Shown here: piece by piece, positions 51,303 to 59,847 of the stretch
Numbering within the stretch: position 1 is the stretch's first letter
How the letters are laid out: every line of letters begins with the position of its first letter
Assembly: GCF_024195285.1 (NCBI RefSeq)
Contig: NZ_JALHBS010000049.1
Coordinates: 1-61,051 of the forward strand
Origin: Aurantimonas marianensis
GTDB lineage: Bacteria; Pseudomonadota; Alphaproteobacteria; Rhizobiales; Rhizobiaceae
Length of the DNA stretch: 61,051 nucleotides
Reading direction: 5' to 3'
Made by a program: the position numbers and the translations under genes
Notes under the pieces: generated by a model
Seen by the model: only the letters and a program-made list of their open reading frames with translations
Databases searched by the model: none
What the model was told of the DNA's origin: nothing

Positions 51303-51902
51303 TCAAAGCCCGACGAGCCGATCCAGCTTGGCGCGCGCCGTGTCCGACTTTTCACCGTAGGCCAGCGTCCCCGCCAGCGCGCCATCGGCGTCCAACAGAA
51401 ATGTCGTCGCCGTATGGTCCATGGAATAGTCGGGGCCGTCGCCCACCTTCGCCGAATAGACGCCCCAGCCTCTCAGCATCGCCGCGATCTTGTCCGGCGC
51501 ACCGGTGACCGCGGTGATGTCCGGGCCGACGGCGCTGACATAATCCTTGAGGATTTCGGGCGTGTCGCGTTCCGGATCGACGGTGACGAAGACAAGCCGC
51601 AGGTCCTTGCCCTCCTCCTTCAGACGCTTTTGATGACCGGCAAGCTCATAAAGCGTCGTCGGACAGACCTCCGGGCAGTGGGTGAAGCCGAAGAACACAG
51701 CGGACGGCGTCCCTTTCAGATCGGCCTCGGTGATCGCCGCGCCGTTCTGATCGACGAGCGCGAAGGGCGTCCCGAAGGGTCCCTCGCCGCTGACCGGGCC
51801 GACCGGAGCGTAAAACAATACCAGCGCCGCGACCGCGACCGCGCCCGCGAGCAGCGCCACGACGGCCCAAAGACCGGCTCGAAACAGCGAAAGTCCGTTC
51901 AT
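51303..51902 (-). CDS. SCO1/SenC copper-chaperone family protein
   Basis: This membrane-anchored thioredoxin-fold protein of 199 residues delivers copper (to cytochrome c oxidase CuA in classical members). One N-terminal membrane helix (residues 8-32) precedes the periplasmic domain. The copper ligands are CPEVC in FGFTHCPEVCPTTL and the distal His in YSMDHTATTFLLD. The start at 51902 gives the anchor; further upstream frame is unsupported. It is third in the run mtoX-ferredoxin-sco. SCO genes are known neighbours of mtoX, whose product is copper-dependent. Confidence 0.9.
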   Translation of the reverse strand: MNGLSLFRAGLWAVVALLAGAVAVAALVLFYAPVGPVSGEGPFGTPFALVDQNGAAITEADLKGTPSAVFFGFTHCPEVCPTTLYELAGHQKRLKEEGKDLRLVFVTVDPERDTPEILKDYVSAVGPDITAVTGAPDKIAAMLRGWGVYSAKVGDGPDYSMDHTATTFLLDADGALAGTLAYGEKSDTARAKLDRLVGL

Positions 51903-52018
51903 GTCGCTATCGTGCACGGGTATGTTCAAGACCCGGCCCGCCTCTCCCGCGCATCCGATTGATATCGGGACGCGAATAGCATGACCGCCCCGCCGGATGC
52001 GAGACCCCAACTCCAGCT

Positions 52019-52357
52019 TCACGATCTGTTGCCCGACGGCCGGAAGTCGGCGAAGGGATTTCGATACAGCTCGTCATGGCTCTCGACGCCGACGGCGATG
52101 ACGCAGTCTGAACGGGGCCGGGCGACACACAAGAGGATATACCCCGCCACGCTCTGCCGCCGGTTCAAGGCGGTCCCTTTCGGCTGGCGTACCTTGCCCG
52201 AGATCAATCGCCCGGCGCAGGTGATGCAGCCGCCATAGCGGCAGGCGACCGGCAGGACGATCCCGGCGGCCTCGGCGGCGTCGAGTATCGGCTGGTCCTC
52301 ACCAACATCCAGGACACGGCCGTTCCGATTTGCCAGCGTGACCCGCCACGTTTTCAC
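52019..52357 (-). CDS. 2Fe-2S plant-type ferredoxin
   Basis: This is a small [2Fe-2S] ferredoxin-like protein of about 113 residues. The cluster motif is CRYGGCITCAG with the fourth Cys in YILLCVARP, as in chloroplast-type ferredoxins. A GTG at 52357 gives the conserved start of the fold (VKTWRVTLANRNGRVLDVGEDQPILDAAEAAG) and begins 52 bp after mtoX. A longer reading from 52459 would overlap mtoX by 50 bp with no homology. It lies between mtoX and sco and could accept electrons, but this is not shown. Confidence 0.8.
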   Translation of the reverse strand: MKTWRVTLANRNGRVLDVGEDQPILDAAEAAGIVLPVACRYGGCITCAGRLISGKVRQPKGTALNRRQSVAGYILLCVARPRSDCVIAVGVESHDELYRNPFADFRPSGNRS

Positions 52358-52409
52358 CGCCCGCGCCGTCGATCGAGGGACCGGCCGCCGATGCGACCGC
52401 GCATCCGCG

Positions 52410-53765
52410 TCACATCCAGATGTCGCTGGTGACGTCGCCTCCCGGATAGCGCATTTCATGGCAGCGCGCCGGTCCGTTCGGCTCGTTGCCGAAATCCACC
52501 AGGAAGTCGGGATTGATCGTCATGCCGCCACGCTCGGTGTCGCAGTCGATCATGAACATCTGCGCCCCCTTGTCCTTCATGCCCGGATAGAACTGATTGT
52601 CCCAGGTCGAAAACAGCGATGTGGTGACGTAGAGCCGCTTGCCGTCCAGCGACAGCTGGATCATCTGCGGGGCGCCCTGCACCGTCACGCCATTGACCTC
52701 GGGCGCCTTGCCGAGCAGGCCGCCGAGCCAGACCTGACCGGTCAGCTTCGGGTTCGAGCGGTCGGTGATGTCGTATTGCCTGAGATCGCCGTGCAGCCAG
52801 TTGGCGAAATAGATGTAGCGGTCGTCCATCGAAATCAGGATATCGGTAATCAGGCTGGGCATCGGCACCGGGAAACCCGCGACATCGATCGTGGGAATGT
52901 CGATCACCTTCTCCAACTGGGGTTCGCCGGCATCGTCCTTCCACCAATGGAAGACGTTTGAGGACAAGGTGGCGGCGAAATAGCCGTGGTTCGATTCCGG
53001 GTCGTGCAGGCCGCGCACCTCCAGTGGAATCATGCCCTCGGCGCCGAGATCCACCGATTTGGCGACCTTCCTTGCCTTGAAGTCCCAGAAATGCACCGAT
53101 TGTCCGTATTTGCCGGCCGCGACGTCGTCGAGATCGAAGCCCGGCATGAAGGTGTTCGGCGCGGCCCATTCCGAGCTGACCATCATGTTGTGGCGCGGCT
53201 GGTACCAGAAGTCGTAATTGTACTTCATGCCGTTGAGCTCGTTCTCCCAGCGGCCGACGATGTTGAAATTCTCGTCGAGATGCAGAAAGCCGCCGGGTCC
53301 GTTGCCGTCGGCATCGCCGAGCATCGAGATGATGATGTCCGAGCCGAGGCAATGCACCGTATGCGGCGCCGACAGATTGGTCTTCGCCTTGATCTCGTCG
53401 CCGGAAACCACCGTGTGCAGCTTCGGATTCGTCGGATCGGCCGTGTCGATCACATTGATGTTCGAGGTGCGCACGCCGGGCATCAGCAGATAGCGCCGGG
53501 ATTTCGACGCATCGTCATGACAGGACGAGCAGGCGTTCCAGCCCGAATGGTGCAGCTCGTCGCCGATCCCCGGCATCTCGGTGCGCGCGACGACGCTGGA
53601 ATAGGTCGGGCTATCCGGGTCGACATCCACCGTCGCCAGATAATCCGGCTTCTCCACGCCCGTCCCGACATAAAGCGCCACCGTGTAAAGCAGCTTCTCC
53701 CGCTCGGCCTGCATGGCCTCCTTCGGCGAGGCATAGCCCGGCCCGCAACAACCATTTTTCGTCAT
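52410..53765 (-). CDS. mtoX: selenium-binding protein / methanethiol oxidase
   Basis: This is a beta-propeller of the SBP56/MtoX family, 451 residues. Family signatures include HHSGWNACSSCHDD, SAPHTVHCLG, HNMMVSSEWAAPNTF, a SVHFWDFKARK block, ILISMDDRYIYFANWLHGDLRQYDITD and PQMIQLSLDGKRLYVTTSL. In Hyphomicrobium and others MtoX oxidises methanethiol to formaldehyde, H2S and H2O2 and needs copper. The His/Cys ligand motifs here are complete. Adjacent SCO1 fits copper loading. No signal peptide is visible from the ATG at 53765; MtoX proteins are reported as periplasmic, so the start might be longer. Confidence 0.9.
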   Translation of the reverse strand: MTKNGCCGPGYASPKEAMQAEREKLLYTVALYVGTGVEKPDYLATVDVDPDSPTYSSVVARTEMPGIGDELHHSGWNACSSCHDDASKSRRYLLMPGVRTSNINVIDTADPTNPKLHTVVSGDEIKAKTNLSAPHTVHCLGSDIIISMLGDADGNGPGGFLHLDENFNIVGRWENELNGMKYNYDFWYQPRHNMMVSSEWAAPNTFMPGFDLDDVAAGKYGQSVHFWDFKARKVAKSVDLGAEGMIPLEVRGLHDPESNHGYFAATLSSNVFHWWKDDAGEPQLEKVIDIPTIDVAGFPVPMPSLITDILISMDDRYIYFANWLHGDLRQYDITDRSNPKLTGQVWLGGLLGKAPEVNGVTVQGAPQMIQLSLDGKRLYVTTSLFSTWDNQFYPGMKDKGAQMFMIDCDTERGGMTINPDFLVDFGNEPNGPARCHEMRYPGGDVTSDIWM

Positions 53766-53982
53766 CGGATCCTCCCAAGATCGCCGGTGCGGCAGTTGAC
53801 CCTTCGTCACCGACAATCAGCATGGCAGCCGGGACGGGCGTCGCAAATCAAACATCCGCATCTTCCCTTACGTTTGCCGTCGCCCGGCCTATTTCCGGCT
53901 GCCCTGTACCGGCGCGGTATCGCGGGTTATGGGCCGATGATGACGACAACGAAAGCGAACAGCCCCTTGGGAAAACCATGCG

Positions 53983-54672
53983 ATGGATAGCGACAGCCAC
54001 GGCCGCGACGACGATTTGCGCCTGCGTTCGTCCGAACCGCGCATTCACCCCTCGGCGGAGCTGAAGGAAACCCGCCTCGGCCGCTTCGTCGAGATCGGCC
54101 CGCGTGTGCTGCTGCGCGACGTCACGGTCGGCGACTTTTCCTATTGCGAGCGCGGCGGCGAAGCCATCCACGCCGACATCGGCAAGTTCTGCTCCATCGC
54201 CGCGAATGTCCGGATCAACGCGCTGGAGCACCCGATGGAGCGCCCGACGACCCACAAGATCAGCTACCGGCCGAACGAATATTTCCGCTTTCTGCCAATC
54301 GATTCCGGCTGGCGCGAACATCGCAGGGCCAAGCGTGTCGCGATCGGCCATGACGTGTGGATCGGCCACGGCGCGGTGGTGATGCCCGGAGTGCGCATCG
54401 GCGACGGCGCGGCGATCGGCGCCAATGCGGTGGTCACCAAGGATGTCGCCGCCTGTCAGATCGTCACCGGCGTACCGGCGCGGCCATTGCGCGATCGCTT
54501 TCCGCCGGAGATCGCAGAGCGGCTACGGCGCCTCGCCTGGTGGGACTGGCCGCCCGACACCCTGTTTGCGGCGATCCCCGACATGCAGGCGCTTCCGATC
54601 GAAGCGTTTCTCGACAAATGGGAGGCCGAAGGAATGCCGCCTCAGCCGGATTCGTCGGACAACAGGAAATAG
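53983..54672 (+). CDS. hexapeptide-repeat acetyltransferase
   Basis: This left-handed beta-helix acyltransferase has 229 residues. Hexapeptide repeats cover residues 25-175 (ETRLGRFVEIGPRVLLRDVTVGDFSY, DIGKFCSIAANVRI). Then VAIGHDVWIGHGAVVMPGVRIGDGAAIGANAVVTKDV gives the acetyl-CoA site and terminal PARPLRDRF is typical of the CatB/phosphonate-metabolism transferase family. No phn genes are nearby, so the substrate is unknown. Its 3' end overlaps the converging MFS gene by 31 bp. Confidence 0.85.
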   Translation: MDSDSHGRDDDLRLRSSEPRIHPSAELKETRLGRFVEIGPRVLLRDVTVGDFSYCERGGEAIHADIGKFCSIAANVRINALEHPMERPTTHKISYRPNEYFRFLPIDSGWREHRRAKRVAIGHDVWIGHGAVVMPGVRIGDGAAIGANAVVTKDVAACQIVTGVPARPLRDRFPPEIAERLRRLAWWDWPPDTLFAAIPDMQALPIEAFLDKWEAEGMPPQPDSSDNRK

Positions 54673-55844
54673 ATCAGCGCCGCCGCGGGCATGGCGATGC
54701 CGATAACGCAGATGCCCACCCAGCCGAAGGCTTCCAGCACCGGGCTGGACAGCGCCGAGCCGATCGCCCCGCCGAGAAAGAACGTCGTCATGTAAACGGC
54801 GTTGAGCCGGTTCCGGATGGTCGCGTCGAGCTGGTAGATCTCGCGCTGGCCAAAGACGAGATTGGCCTGCACGCCGAGATCGATCAGGATGCCCGCGGCG
54901 ACCAGCGCGGCCATCGAGACGCCGCCGAACAGGGCGGCGACGAAGGCGGCGATCACCGTTGCGATCGCCGCGATGGTGCCGATGCGGGTGTAGCCACGGT
55001 CCGCGAGACGGCCGGCGACCGGCGCGGCGAAAACGCCGAGGACCCCGGCCAGCGTGAACAGGGCGACGCCACTCGGGGTGAAATTGTAGGGTTCGCGTAG
55101 AAGGATCACCGGCGCGGCGGTCCAGAACAGCGAAAACGCCCCGAACATCGCGGCATGGTAGATCCCGCGCCGGCGCAGCACCGGCTGGCGGACGAACAGC
55201 TTGCCGAGCGAGCCGATCAGCACGGCGTAGCTCCGCTCGCCATGGGGCTCGCGGCGCGGCAACAGGATCAGGCCAGCCAGGCCAAGCGCCGCGATGAGCC
55301 CCGCGGACAGGCCGAACACCCCACGCCAGCCGACATAGTCGGCAAGGAAGCTGGAGACCGGCCGGGCGAGCAATATCCCGCCGAGAAGCCCGCTCATGAC
55401 GTTGCCGACGACCTTGCCGCGTGCGGCGGCGGGCGCGAGATTGGCGGCCAGCGGCACCAGCATCTGCGCCGCCGTCGAGGTGATGCCGACAACCAGCATC
55501 ATGGCGAACAGCGTCGTCAGCCACGGCGCCAGGGCGAGGCCGGCGAGGCTGACGACATTCGCCGCCATGGTGACGAGGATCAGCTTGCGATTCTCGACAC
55601 GATCGCCGAGCGGCACCAGGAGGACGAGGCCGATGGCGTAGCCGATCTGAGCGACGGTGACGATCATGCTCTCGGTCGAGGCCGACAGGCCGGTGTCGTC
55701 GCCAATCAGCGCGACCAGCGGCTGGGCGTAATAGAGATTGGCCGCGAGCGCGCCGCAGGCGAGCGCGAACAACACCGTCAGGACGGTGCCGAGTGCGCCC
55801 TCGCCGGTGGCGCCCGTTTGCGCGGCAAAGCTGTTTGAATTCAT
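54642..55844 (-). CDS. MFS transporter
   Basis: This major facilitator superfamily protein has 400 residues and 12 membrane segments. It has ALAANLYYAQPLVALIG and GYAIGLVLLVPLGDRVENRKL (the G-x-L-x-x-R-x-G-R-R-like loop) and ILLARPVSSFLADYVGWRGVF in the first half. The second half starts GSLGKLFVRQPVLRRRGIYHAAMFG and includes GRLADRGYTRIG. It resembles the YnfM/arabinose-efflux-like group, but the substrate is unknown. The ATG at 55844 avoids a 57-residue basic extension. Its 3' end is embedded in the converging acetyltransferase. Confidence 0.88.
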   Translation of the reverse strand: MNSNSFAAQTGATGEGALGTVLTVLFALACGALAANLYYAQPLVALIGDDTGLSASTESMIVTVAQIGYAIGLVLLVPLGDRVENRKLILVTMAANVVSLAGLALAPWLTTLFAMMLVVGITSTAAQMLVPLAANLAPAAARGKVVGNVMSGLLGGILLARPVSSFLADYVGWRGVFGLSAGLIAALGLAGLILLPRREPHGERSYAVLIGSLGKLFVRQPVLRRRGIYHAAMFGAFSLFWTAAPVILLREPYNFTPSGVALFTLAGVLGVFAAPVAGRLADRGYTRIGTIAAIATVIAAFVAALFGGVSMAALVAAGILIDLGVQANLVFGQREIYQLDATIRNRLNAVYMTTFFLGGAIGSALSSPVLEAFGWVGICVIGIAMPAAALIYFLLSDESG

Positions 55845-56008
55845 GCGGCTGTTTCCCTGGGCCGGAAGGGACCCGGCGCGTCGCCGCCGCAACATAGGGT
55901 CGAAGCAGGGAACGATAAGCCCCACTGACGAGCCGGCCCCGTCAAAGCGCGCTCGCCGCTTGCCAGCGCCTCGCCGGACCTTATGGTTGCCGGCAACCGC
56001 AAAACAGG

Positions 56009-56854
56009 ATGACACGCATGCGCTTTACCGGAACCGACGCCTATGTGGCGGGCAAGGATCTGATGGTCGCGGTCAACGCCGCGATCACCCTCGAACGTCC
56101 ATTGCTGGTCAAGGGCGAGCCGGGCACCGGCAAGACGGAACTCGCCTTCCAGATCGCCGAGGCGCTGGGGCTCAGGCTGATCCAGTGGACGGTCAAGTCC
56201 ACCACGCGCGCGGCGCAAGGGCTCTACGAATACGACGCCGTCTCGCGGCTGCGCGACAGCCAGCTCGGCGACGAGAAGGTCAACGACATTCGCAACTATA
56301 TCCGCCGCGGCAAGTTGTGGGAGGCCTTCGCCTCCGACGAGCGCGTCGTCCTGTTGATCGACGAGATCGACAAGGCCGACATCGAGTTTCCCAACGATCT
56401 CCTGCAGGAGCTCGATAAGATGGAGTTCGACGTCTACGAGACCGACGAAACGGTGAGGGCCAGGCACCGGCCGATCGTCGTCGTCACCTCGAACAACGAA
56501 AAGGAGCTGCCGGACGCGTTCCTGCGCCGCTGCTTCTTCCACTACATCCAGTTTCCCGATCCCGAGACGCTGGCGAAGATCGTCGTGGTGCATCATCCCG
56601 GCATCAAGAAGGAGCTGGTGCGCGCCGCGCTGACCCAGTTCTACGAGCTGCGCGAGCAGCCGGGCGTCAAGAAACGGCCGGCGGCCTCGGAGGCGCTGGA
56701 CTGGATCCGCCTGCTCGTCGCCGAGGACATCGAGCCCAAGGATTTGCGCGAGAGCCCGACCAGCGCCCTGCCGAAGCTCGCCGGCGCGCTGCTCAAGAAC
56801 GAGCAGGACGTGCATCTGTTCGAGCGGCTGGCATTTCTGGCAAGGCGGGGGTGA
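56009..56854 (+). CDS. moxR: MoxR-family AAA+ ATPase
   Basis: This AAA+ chaperone of 281 residues is usually paired with VWA-domain proteins to mature metalloenzymes. It has Walker A LVKGEPGTGKTEL (residues 34-42), Walker B VVLLIDEIDKADIEF, sensor-1 VVTSNNEKELPDAFLRRCFF (with arginine finger region) and the MoxR C-terminal lid. It belongs to the branch usually next to a CoxE-like VWA gene. That partner begins at 60292, 3.4 kb downstream, separated by four transcription units. Confidence 0.93.
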   Translation: MTRMRFTGTDAYVAGKDLMVAVNAAITLERPLLVKGEPGTGKTELAFQIAEALGLRLIQWTVKSTTRAAQGLYEYDAVSRLRDSQLGDEKVNDIRNYIRRGKLWEAFASDERVVLLIDEIDKADIEFPNDLLQELDKMEFDVYETDETVRARHRPIVVVTSNNEKELPDAFLRRCFFHYIQFPDPETLAKIVVVHHPGIKKELVRAALTQFYELREQPGVKKRPAASEALDWIRLLVAEDIEPKDLRESPTSALPKLAGALLKNEQDVHLFERLAFLARRG

Positions 56855-56971
56855 GTGAGGTGTCCCCATGACTGGGAACGATGGCTGATATCACGCGATT
56901 GCGTTGGTGCGGATCGCCGTTATGCGCTTGATTAGGCGCTTTCATCGTCCGCCATCCTCGGAAATAACCTG

Positions 56972-57802
56972 ATGCCCACCCTTCCCCTCTACCAGGTCGA
57001 CGCCTTTACCGACCGGCTGTTTGCCGGCAATCCGGCCGCCGTGGTGCCGCTCGATTCCTGGTTGCCGGACGCTGTGATGCAGGCGATCGCGGGGGAGAAC
57101 AATCTCGCCGAAACCGCCTTCTTCGTGCCGGCCGGCGAGGCGCGCTGGGAGCTGCGCTGGTTCACCCCGGCGATCGAGGTGCCGCTGTGCGGCCACGCGA
57201 CGCTCGCCACCGCCTACGTCCTCACCGAATGCCTCGGCGATACGGCCGCGACGCTGACCTTCGTGACACGGGAATCAGGCGAGTTGACCGTCACCCGCGA
57301 CGCCGACGGATGGTACGTCATGCGCTTCCCGCGCCGGCACGAGGCCGGAACCGTCGACGCGGCCGATATCGACAAGCTGGCCGACGCCCTCCGCGCCCGG
57401 CCGCAGGCGGTGGTCTCCTTCGCCGTGCCGAACGACACATCCTGGCTGGCCGTCCTGGACAGCGCCGCCGAGGTCGAGGCGCTGGCGCCTGACATTCGAG
57501 CGCTCGGCGGACTGCCGCCGCGCAATATCATCGCCACCGCGGCGGGCGCGCCCGGCAACGCCGTCGATTTCGTCTCGCGCATGTTCGCGCCGAAGGCCGG
57601 GATTGATGAAGACCCGGTCACCGGCTCGGCCCATTGCACGCTGGTGCCCTATTGGGCCGAGCGGCTGGGCAAGACCGACTTCACCGCAAGGCAGGTGTCG
57701 AAGCGCGGTGGCGATCTGCGCTGCCGTCTGGATGGCGAGACCGTCGTCGTAGCGGGCCAGGGTGTTCTCTACCTCAAGGGCGAGATCGTTCTGCCGGACT
57801 GA
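56972..57802 (+). CDS. PhzF-family isomerase/epimerase
   Basis: This PhzF-superfamily protein has 276 residues. It has QVDAFTDRLFAGNPAAVV, catalytic Glu in AIAGENNLAETAFF, WFTPAIEVPLCGHATLATAYVL and, in the second domain, DEDPVTGSAHCTLVPYWAERLGK. The family includes isomerases acting on dihydroxyanthranilate-type or amino acid substrates; the actual reaction is unknown here. It follows moxR after 117 bp and may be transcribed separately. It converges on the Rieske gene (15-bp gap). Confidence 0.88.
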   Translation: MPTLPLYQVDAFTDRLFAGNPAAVVPLDSWLPDAVMQAIAGENNLAETAFFVPAGEARWELRWFTPAIEVPLCGHATLATAYVLTECLGDTAATLTFVTRESGELTVTRDADGWYVMRFPRRHEAGTVDAADIDKLADALRARPQAVVSFAVPNDTSWLAVLDSAAEVEALAPDIRALGGLPPRNIIATAAGAPGNAVDFVSRMFAPKAGIDEDPVTGSAHCTLVPYWAERLGKTDFTARQVSKRGGDLRCRLDGETVVVAGQGVLYLKGEIVLPD

Positions 57803-57817
57803 GCGGGCAGCGTCCGC

Positions 57818-58399
57818 CTAACCGATCCGGACGGCGCCGTTGTCCAGAAATTCGTAAGGCGGCACATCGAGGTTGCGTGGCGCCGGGCGGCGGCGCACCC
57901 GGCCCGCCGTGTCGTAGACGGAGCCGTGGCATGGGCAGAACCACCCGTCCCACTCGCCCCGGGGCGCGGCCGGGTCCTGGCCCAGCGGGATGCAGCCCAG
58001 ATGGGTGCAGACGCCGACGACGATCAGCCATTCGTCCTGGATGACGCGGGATGCATCGGTGGCCGGGTCGATCAGGCCCGGATCGCCGTCATCGGCCCTG
58101 GCCCGTGCGATCTCTTCTTGCGTGCGGCGGGCGATGAACACCGGCCTGCTCCGCCACATCGCGGTGATCCGCTGGCCGACCTCGACGGATGACAGGTCGA
58201 TGTCCACTGAGGACAGAGCCAAGACGTCCGCCGCCGGGTTCATGCTGTCGATGAAGGGCCACAGCGCCACCGCCGTGCCGACCGCCGCCATCGCCCCGGT
58301 CGCGATATAAAGGACATCTCGGCGGGTCGCCGAGCTGCCGTCGGCCGGCGGCCCGGAGGCTTGAATGGACGGGGCCGGGACCACGGAACCCGCGCACAT
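57818..58399 (-). CDS. petA: Rieske iron-sulfur subunit of a bc1-type complex, solitary
   Basis: This is a Rieske [2Fe-2S] protein of 193 residues. A twin-arginine signal-anchor (SATRRDVLYIATGAMAAVGTAVALWPF) is followed by a hinge and the cluster-binding boxes CTHLGCIP and CPCHGSVYD. The strong RBS GGAAGGAGGT supports the ATG at 58399. A typical petABC operon would place cytochrome b next, but none follows; the neighbour is the convergent phzF. So this is an orphan or second copy of petA. An FNR-type box lies 251 bp upstream in the divergent region. Confidence 0.9.
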   Translation of the reverse strand: MCAGSVVPAPSIQASGPPADGSSATRRDVLYIATGAMAAVGTAVALWPFIDSMNPAADVLALSSVDIDLSSVEVGQRITAMWRSRPVFIARRTQEEIARARADDGDPGLIDPATDASRVIQDEWLIVVGVCTHLGCIPLGQDPAAPRGEWDGWFCPCHGSVYDTAGRVRRRPAPRNLDVPPYEFLDNGAVRIG

Positions 58400-58812
58400 G
58401 GCGCCACCTCCTTCCCATTTTGGCGGCTTGGGCGGCGGGCCGTCACAAGCGTGAGCGCCGCTGCCATGAACCCGCTGAATGTCGCGCTCTGCGGCCTCAC
58501 GGCGCGGTGCGTCCATTCAGCCGCCCAGGGGACGCGCTCGCTCCGGCACCCCGAACGATCTGATGGAACCCGCCGCCGATCGCGATCTCCCCGACAGGGT
58601 ACTGATCGCCGTGCCTGCTCCTTTTTCTCGCTGCGCGCCTCGAAGCGCATTGATGTGGATCAACGCCCGGTCACTCGTTCAGCGCTACAGCATCGTTGCG
58701 GCGAGTGGTCCCGGCTTTCGGGCCGGACCTTGGTGTGTTCCCTTGAGCGACGGCGCCCTGGGCAGTTTCCGAAGGGTGTATGATAGTACCGTTTCGATGA
58801 TCTGAAAGGAAT
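58400..58812. other. long divergent region between petA and the cytochrome c gene
   Basis: This 413-bp interval lacks a supported gene. It contains the FNR-type box at 58650-58663, closer to the cytochrome gene (about 150 bp) than to petA (about 250 bp). Frames that cross it on both strands overlap petA or lack starts and RBSs. Several runs of ttt/ccc are present but no clear hairpin. Confidence 0.5.
58650..58663. promoter_or_regulatory. FNR/FixK-type anaerobox
   Basis: TTGATGTGGATCAA is a perfect TTGAT-N4-ATCAA palindrome, the binding consensus of FNR/FnrL/FixK (Crp-Fnr family). It sits between petA and the periplasmic cytochrome c, both respiratory genes. About 150 bp to the cytochrome start is compatible with class II activation of a promoter near 58690-58710. 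The Fnr-family regulator itself is not in the window. Confidence 0.8.
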
Positions 58813-59400
58813 ATGATGATGTCCCACGTCACCCTTGCCGCGGCGGCCGTGGCCGTATCCATGGCACTCGCGCCGGGCGGCGCTTCGGCCGCGCCCGGTC
58901 ATTCCTCCGAGGCCGGAGACGACGATCACGGCGCGTCCGCTCCGCTCGAGGATTTGCGTGAAATGCACCAAGGCCACGAGCACGGCCACGATTTTGAAGC
59001 GATCGAGGAGATGCCGCCCGAACAGGTCGACCGCATGATGGGGTTCATGCGCGATATCGGTATCGCCCTGCCGCCGCTCGACGCCGAACGGGGACGCCAG
59101 CTGTTCGTCGACAAGGGTTGCGTCGTCTGCCATTCGGTCAACGGTATCGGGGTCGAAGTCGGCCCTTCGCTCGACGCCGCCGAGATGCCGTCGCCGATGA
59201 ACGCGTTCGAGTTCGCCGCGCGCATGTGGCGCGGCGCCCCCGCGATGGCGGCGATGCAGGAGGCGGAATTGGGTGCGGTCATCGATCTGAGCGGCCAGGA
59301 CCTCGCCGATCTGGTGGCCTTTGCCCACGACGCCGAGGAGCAGAAGAAACTGACGCTCGATCAGGTGCCGGAGAAATTCCGCGACAAGCTCGCACAATAG
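58813..59400 (+). CDS. periplasmic c-type cytochrome
   Basis: This single-haem cytochrome c of 195 residues has a signal peptide (residues 5-27, VTLAAAAVAVSMALAPGG, cleavage near ASAA). An unusual His/Asp/Glu-rich stretch of about 45 residues (HGASAPLEDLREMHQGHEHGHDF) precedes the haem site CVVCH (residues 103-107). A likely axial Met is in MPSPMNAFEF or downstream (VGPSLDAAEM). AAAGGA RBS is better placed for the third ATG (58819) than for 58813, so the exact start may be two codons later. It is divergent from petA with an FNR box between them. Confidence 0.85.
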   Translation: MMMSHVTLAAAAVAVSMALAPGGASAAPGHSSEAGDDDHGASAPLEDLREMHQGHEHGHDFEAIEEMPPEQVDRMMGFMRDIGIALPPLDAERGRQLFVDKGCVVCHSVNGIGVEVGPSLDAAEMPSPMNAFEFAARMWRGAPAMAAMQEAELGAVIDLSGQDLADLVAFAHDAEEQKKLTLDQVPEKFRDKLAQ

Positions 59401-59487
59401 GGCGCTTGCGCGTCTGCGACCCGGCCTCTGCCGGCAAGAAACGCCGCGCGGCGCGTGCGGGTTACGCTCGCCCGCGTCACAAGGCTG

Positions 59488-59823
59488 TTATTCCGCCGCT
59501 TCGACAGGCTGGGAGGCTTCGATCGCTTCCATCACCAGATCCGGCCGTCGCGCCAGCACATTCAGCAGCACCCGCGCGGGGCCGGTCGGATAGCGCCGGC
59601 CCTGCTCCCAATTGCGAAGCGTGGCCACCGGCACGCCGATCTTCAGCGCGAAATCAGCCTGCGTCAGCTTCAGCTTGCGCCGCAGCTTGGCGACGTCCGG
59701 CACCTCGATCGTGAAGGTATGGACCGTGACGTCGGAATCGTCGCCCTGAAACCATTTCAGGGCCTGTTCGAGGGACTCAGCCAGATGTTCGGCCGCTTCC
59801 TCCTCACTCTTTCTTTTCCTCAT
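59488..59823 (-). CDS. XRE-family HTH antitoxin (HigA/NadS-like)
   Basis: This 111-residue protein has a polar N-terminus followed by a compact HTH of the Cro/C1 type (LRRKLKLTQADFALKIGVPVATLRNWEQGRRYPTG) and a short C-terminal tail. It resembles HigA/NadS antitoxins. It is encoded downstream of a RelE/HigB-like toxin, the usual toxin-first HigBA order. A GTG four codons upstream (59835) is possible. The frame is intact, in contrast to the toxin. Confidence 0.85.
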   Translation of the reverse strand: MRKRKSEEEAAEHLAESLEQALKWFQGDDSDVTVHTFTIEVPDVAKLRRKLKLTQADFALKIGVPVATLRNWEQGRRYPTGPARVLLNVLARRPDLVMEAIEASQPVEAAE

Positions 59824-59847
59824 CACGTTTCTCACATCATAACCCGA

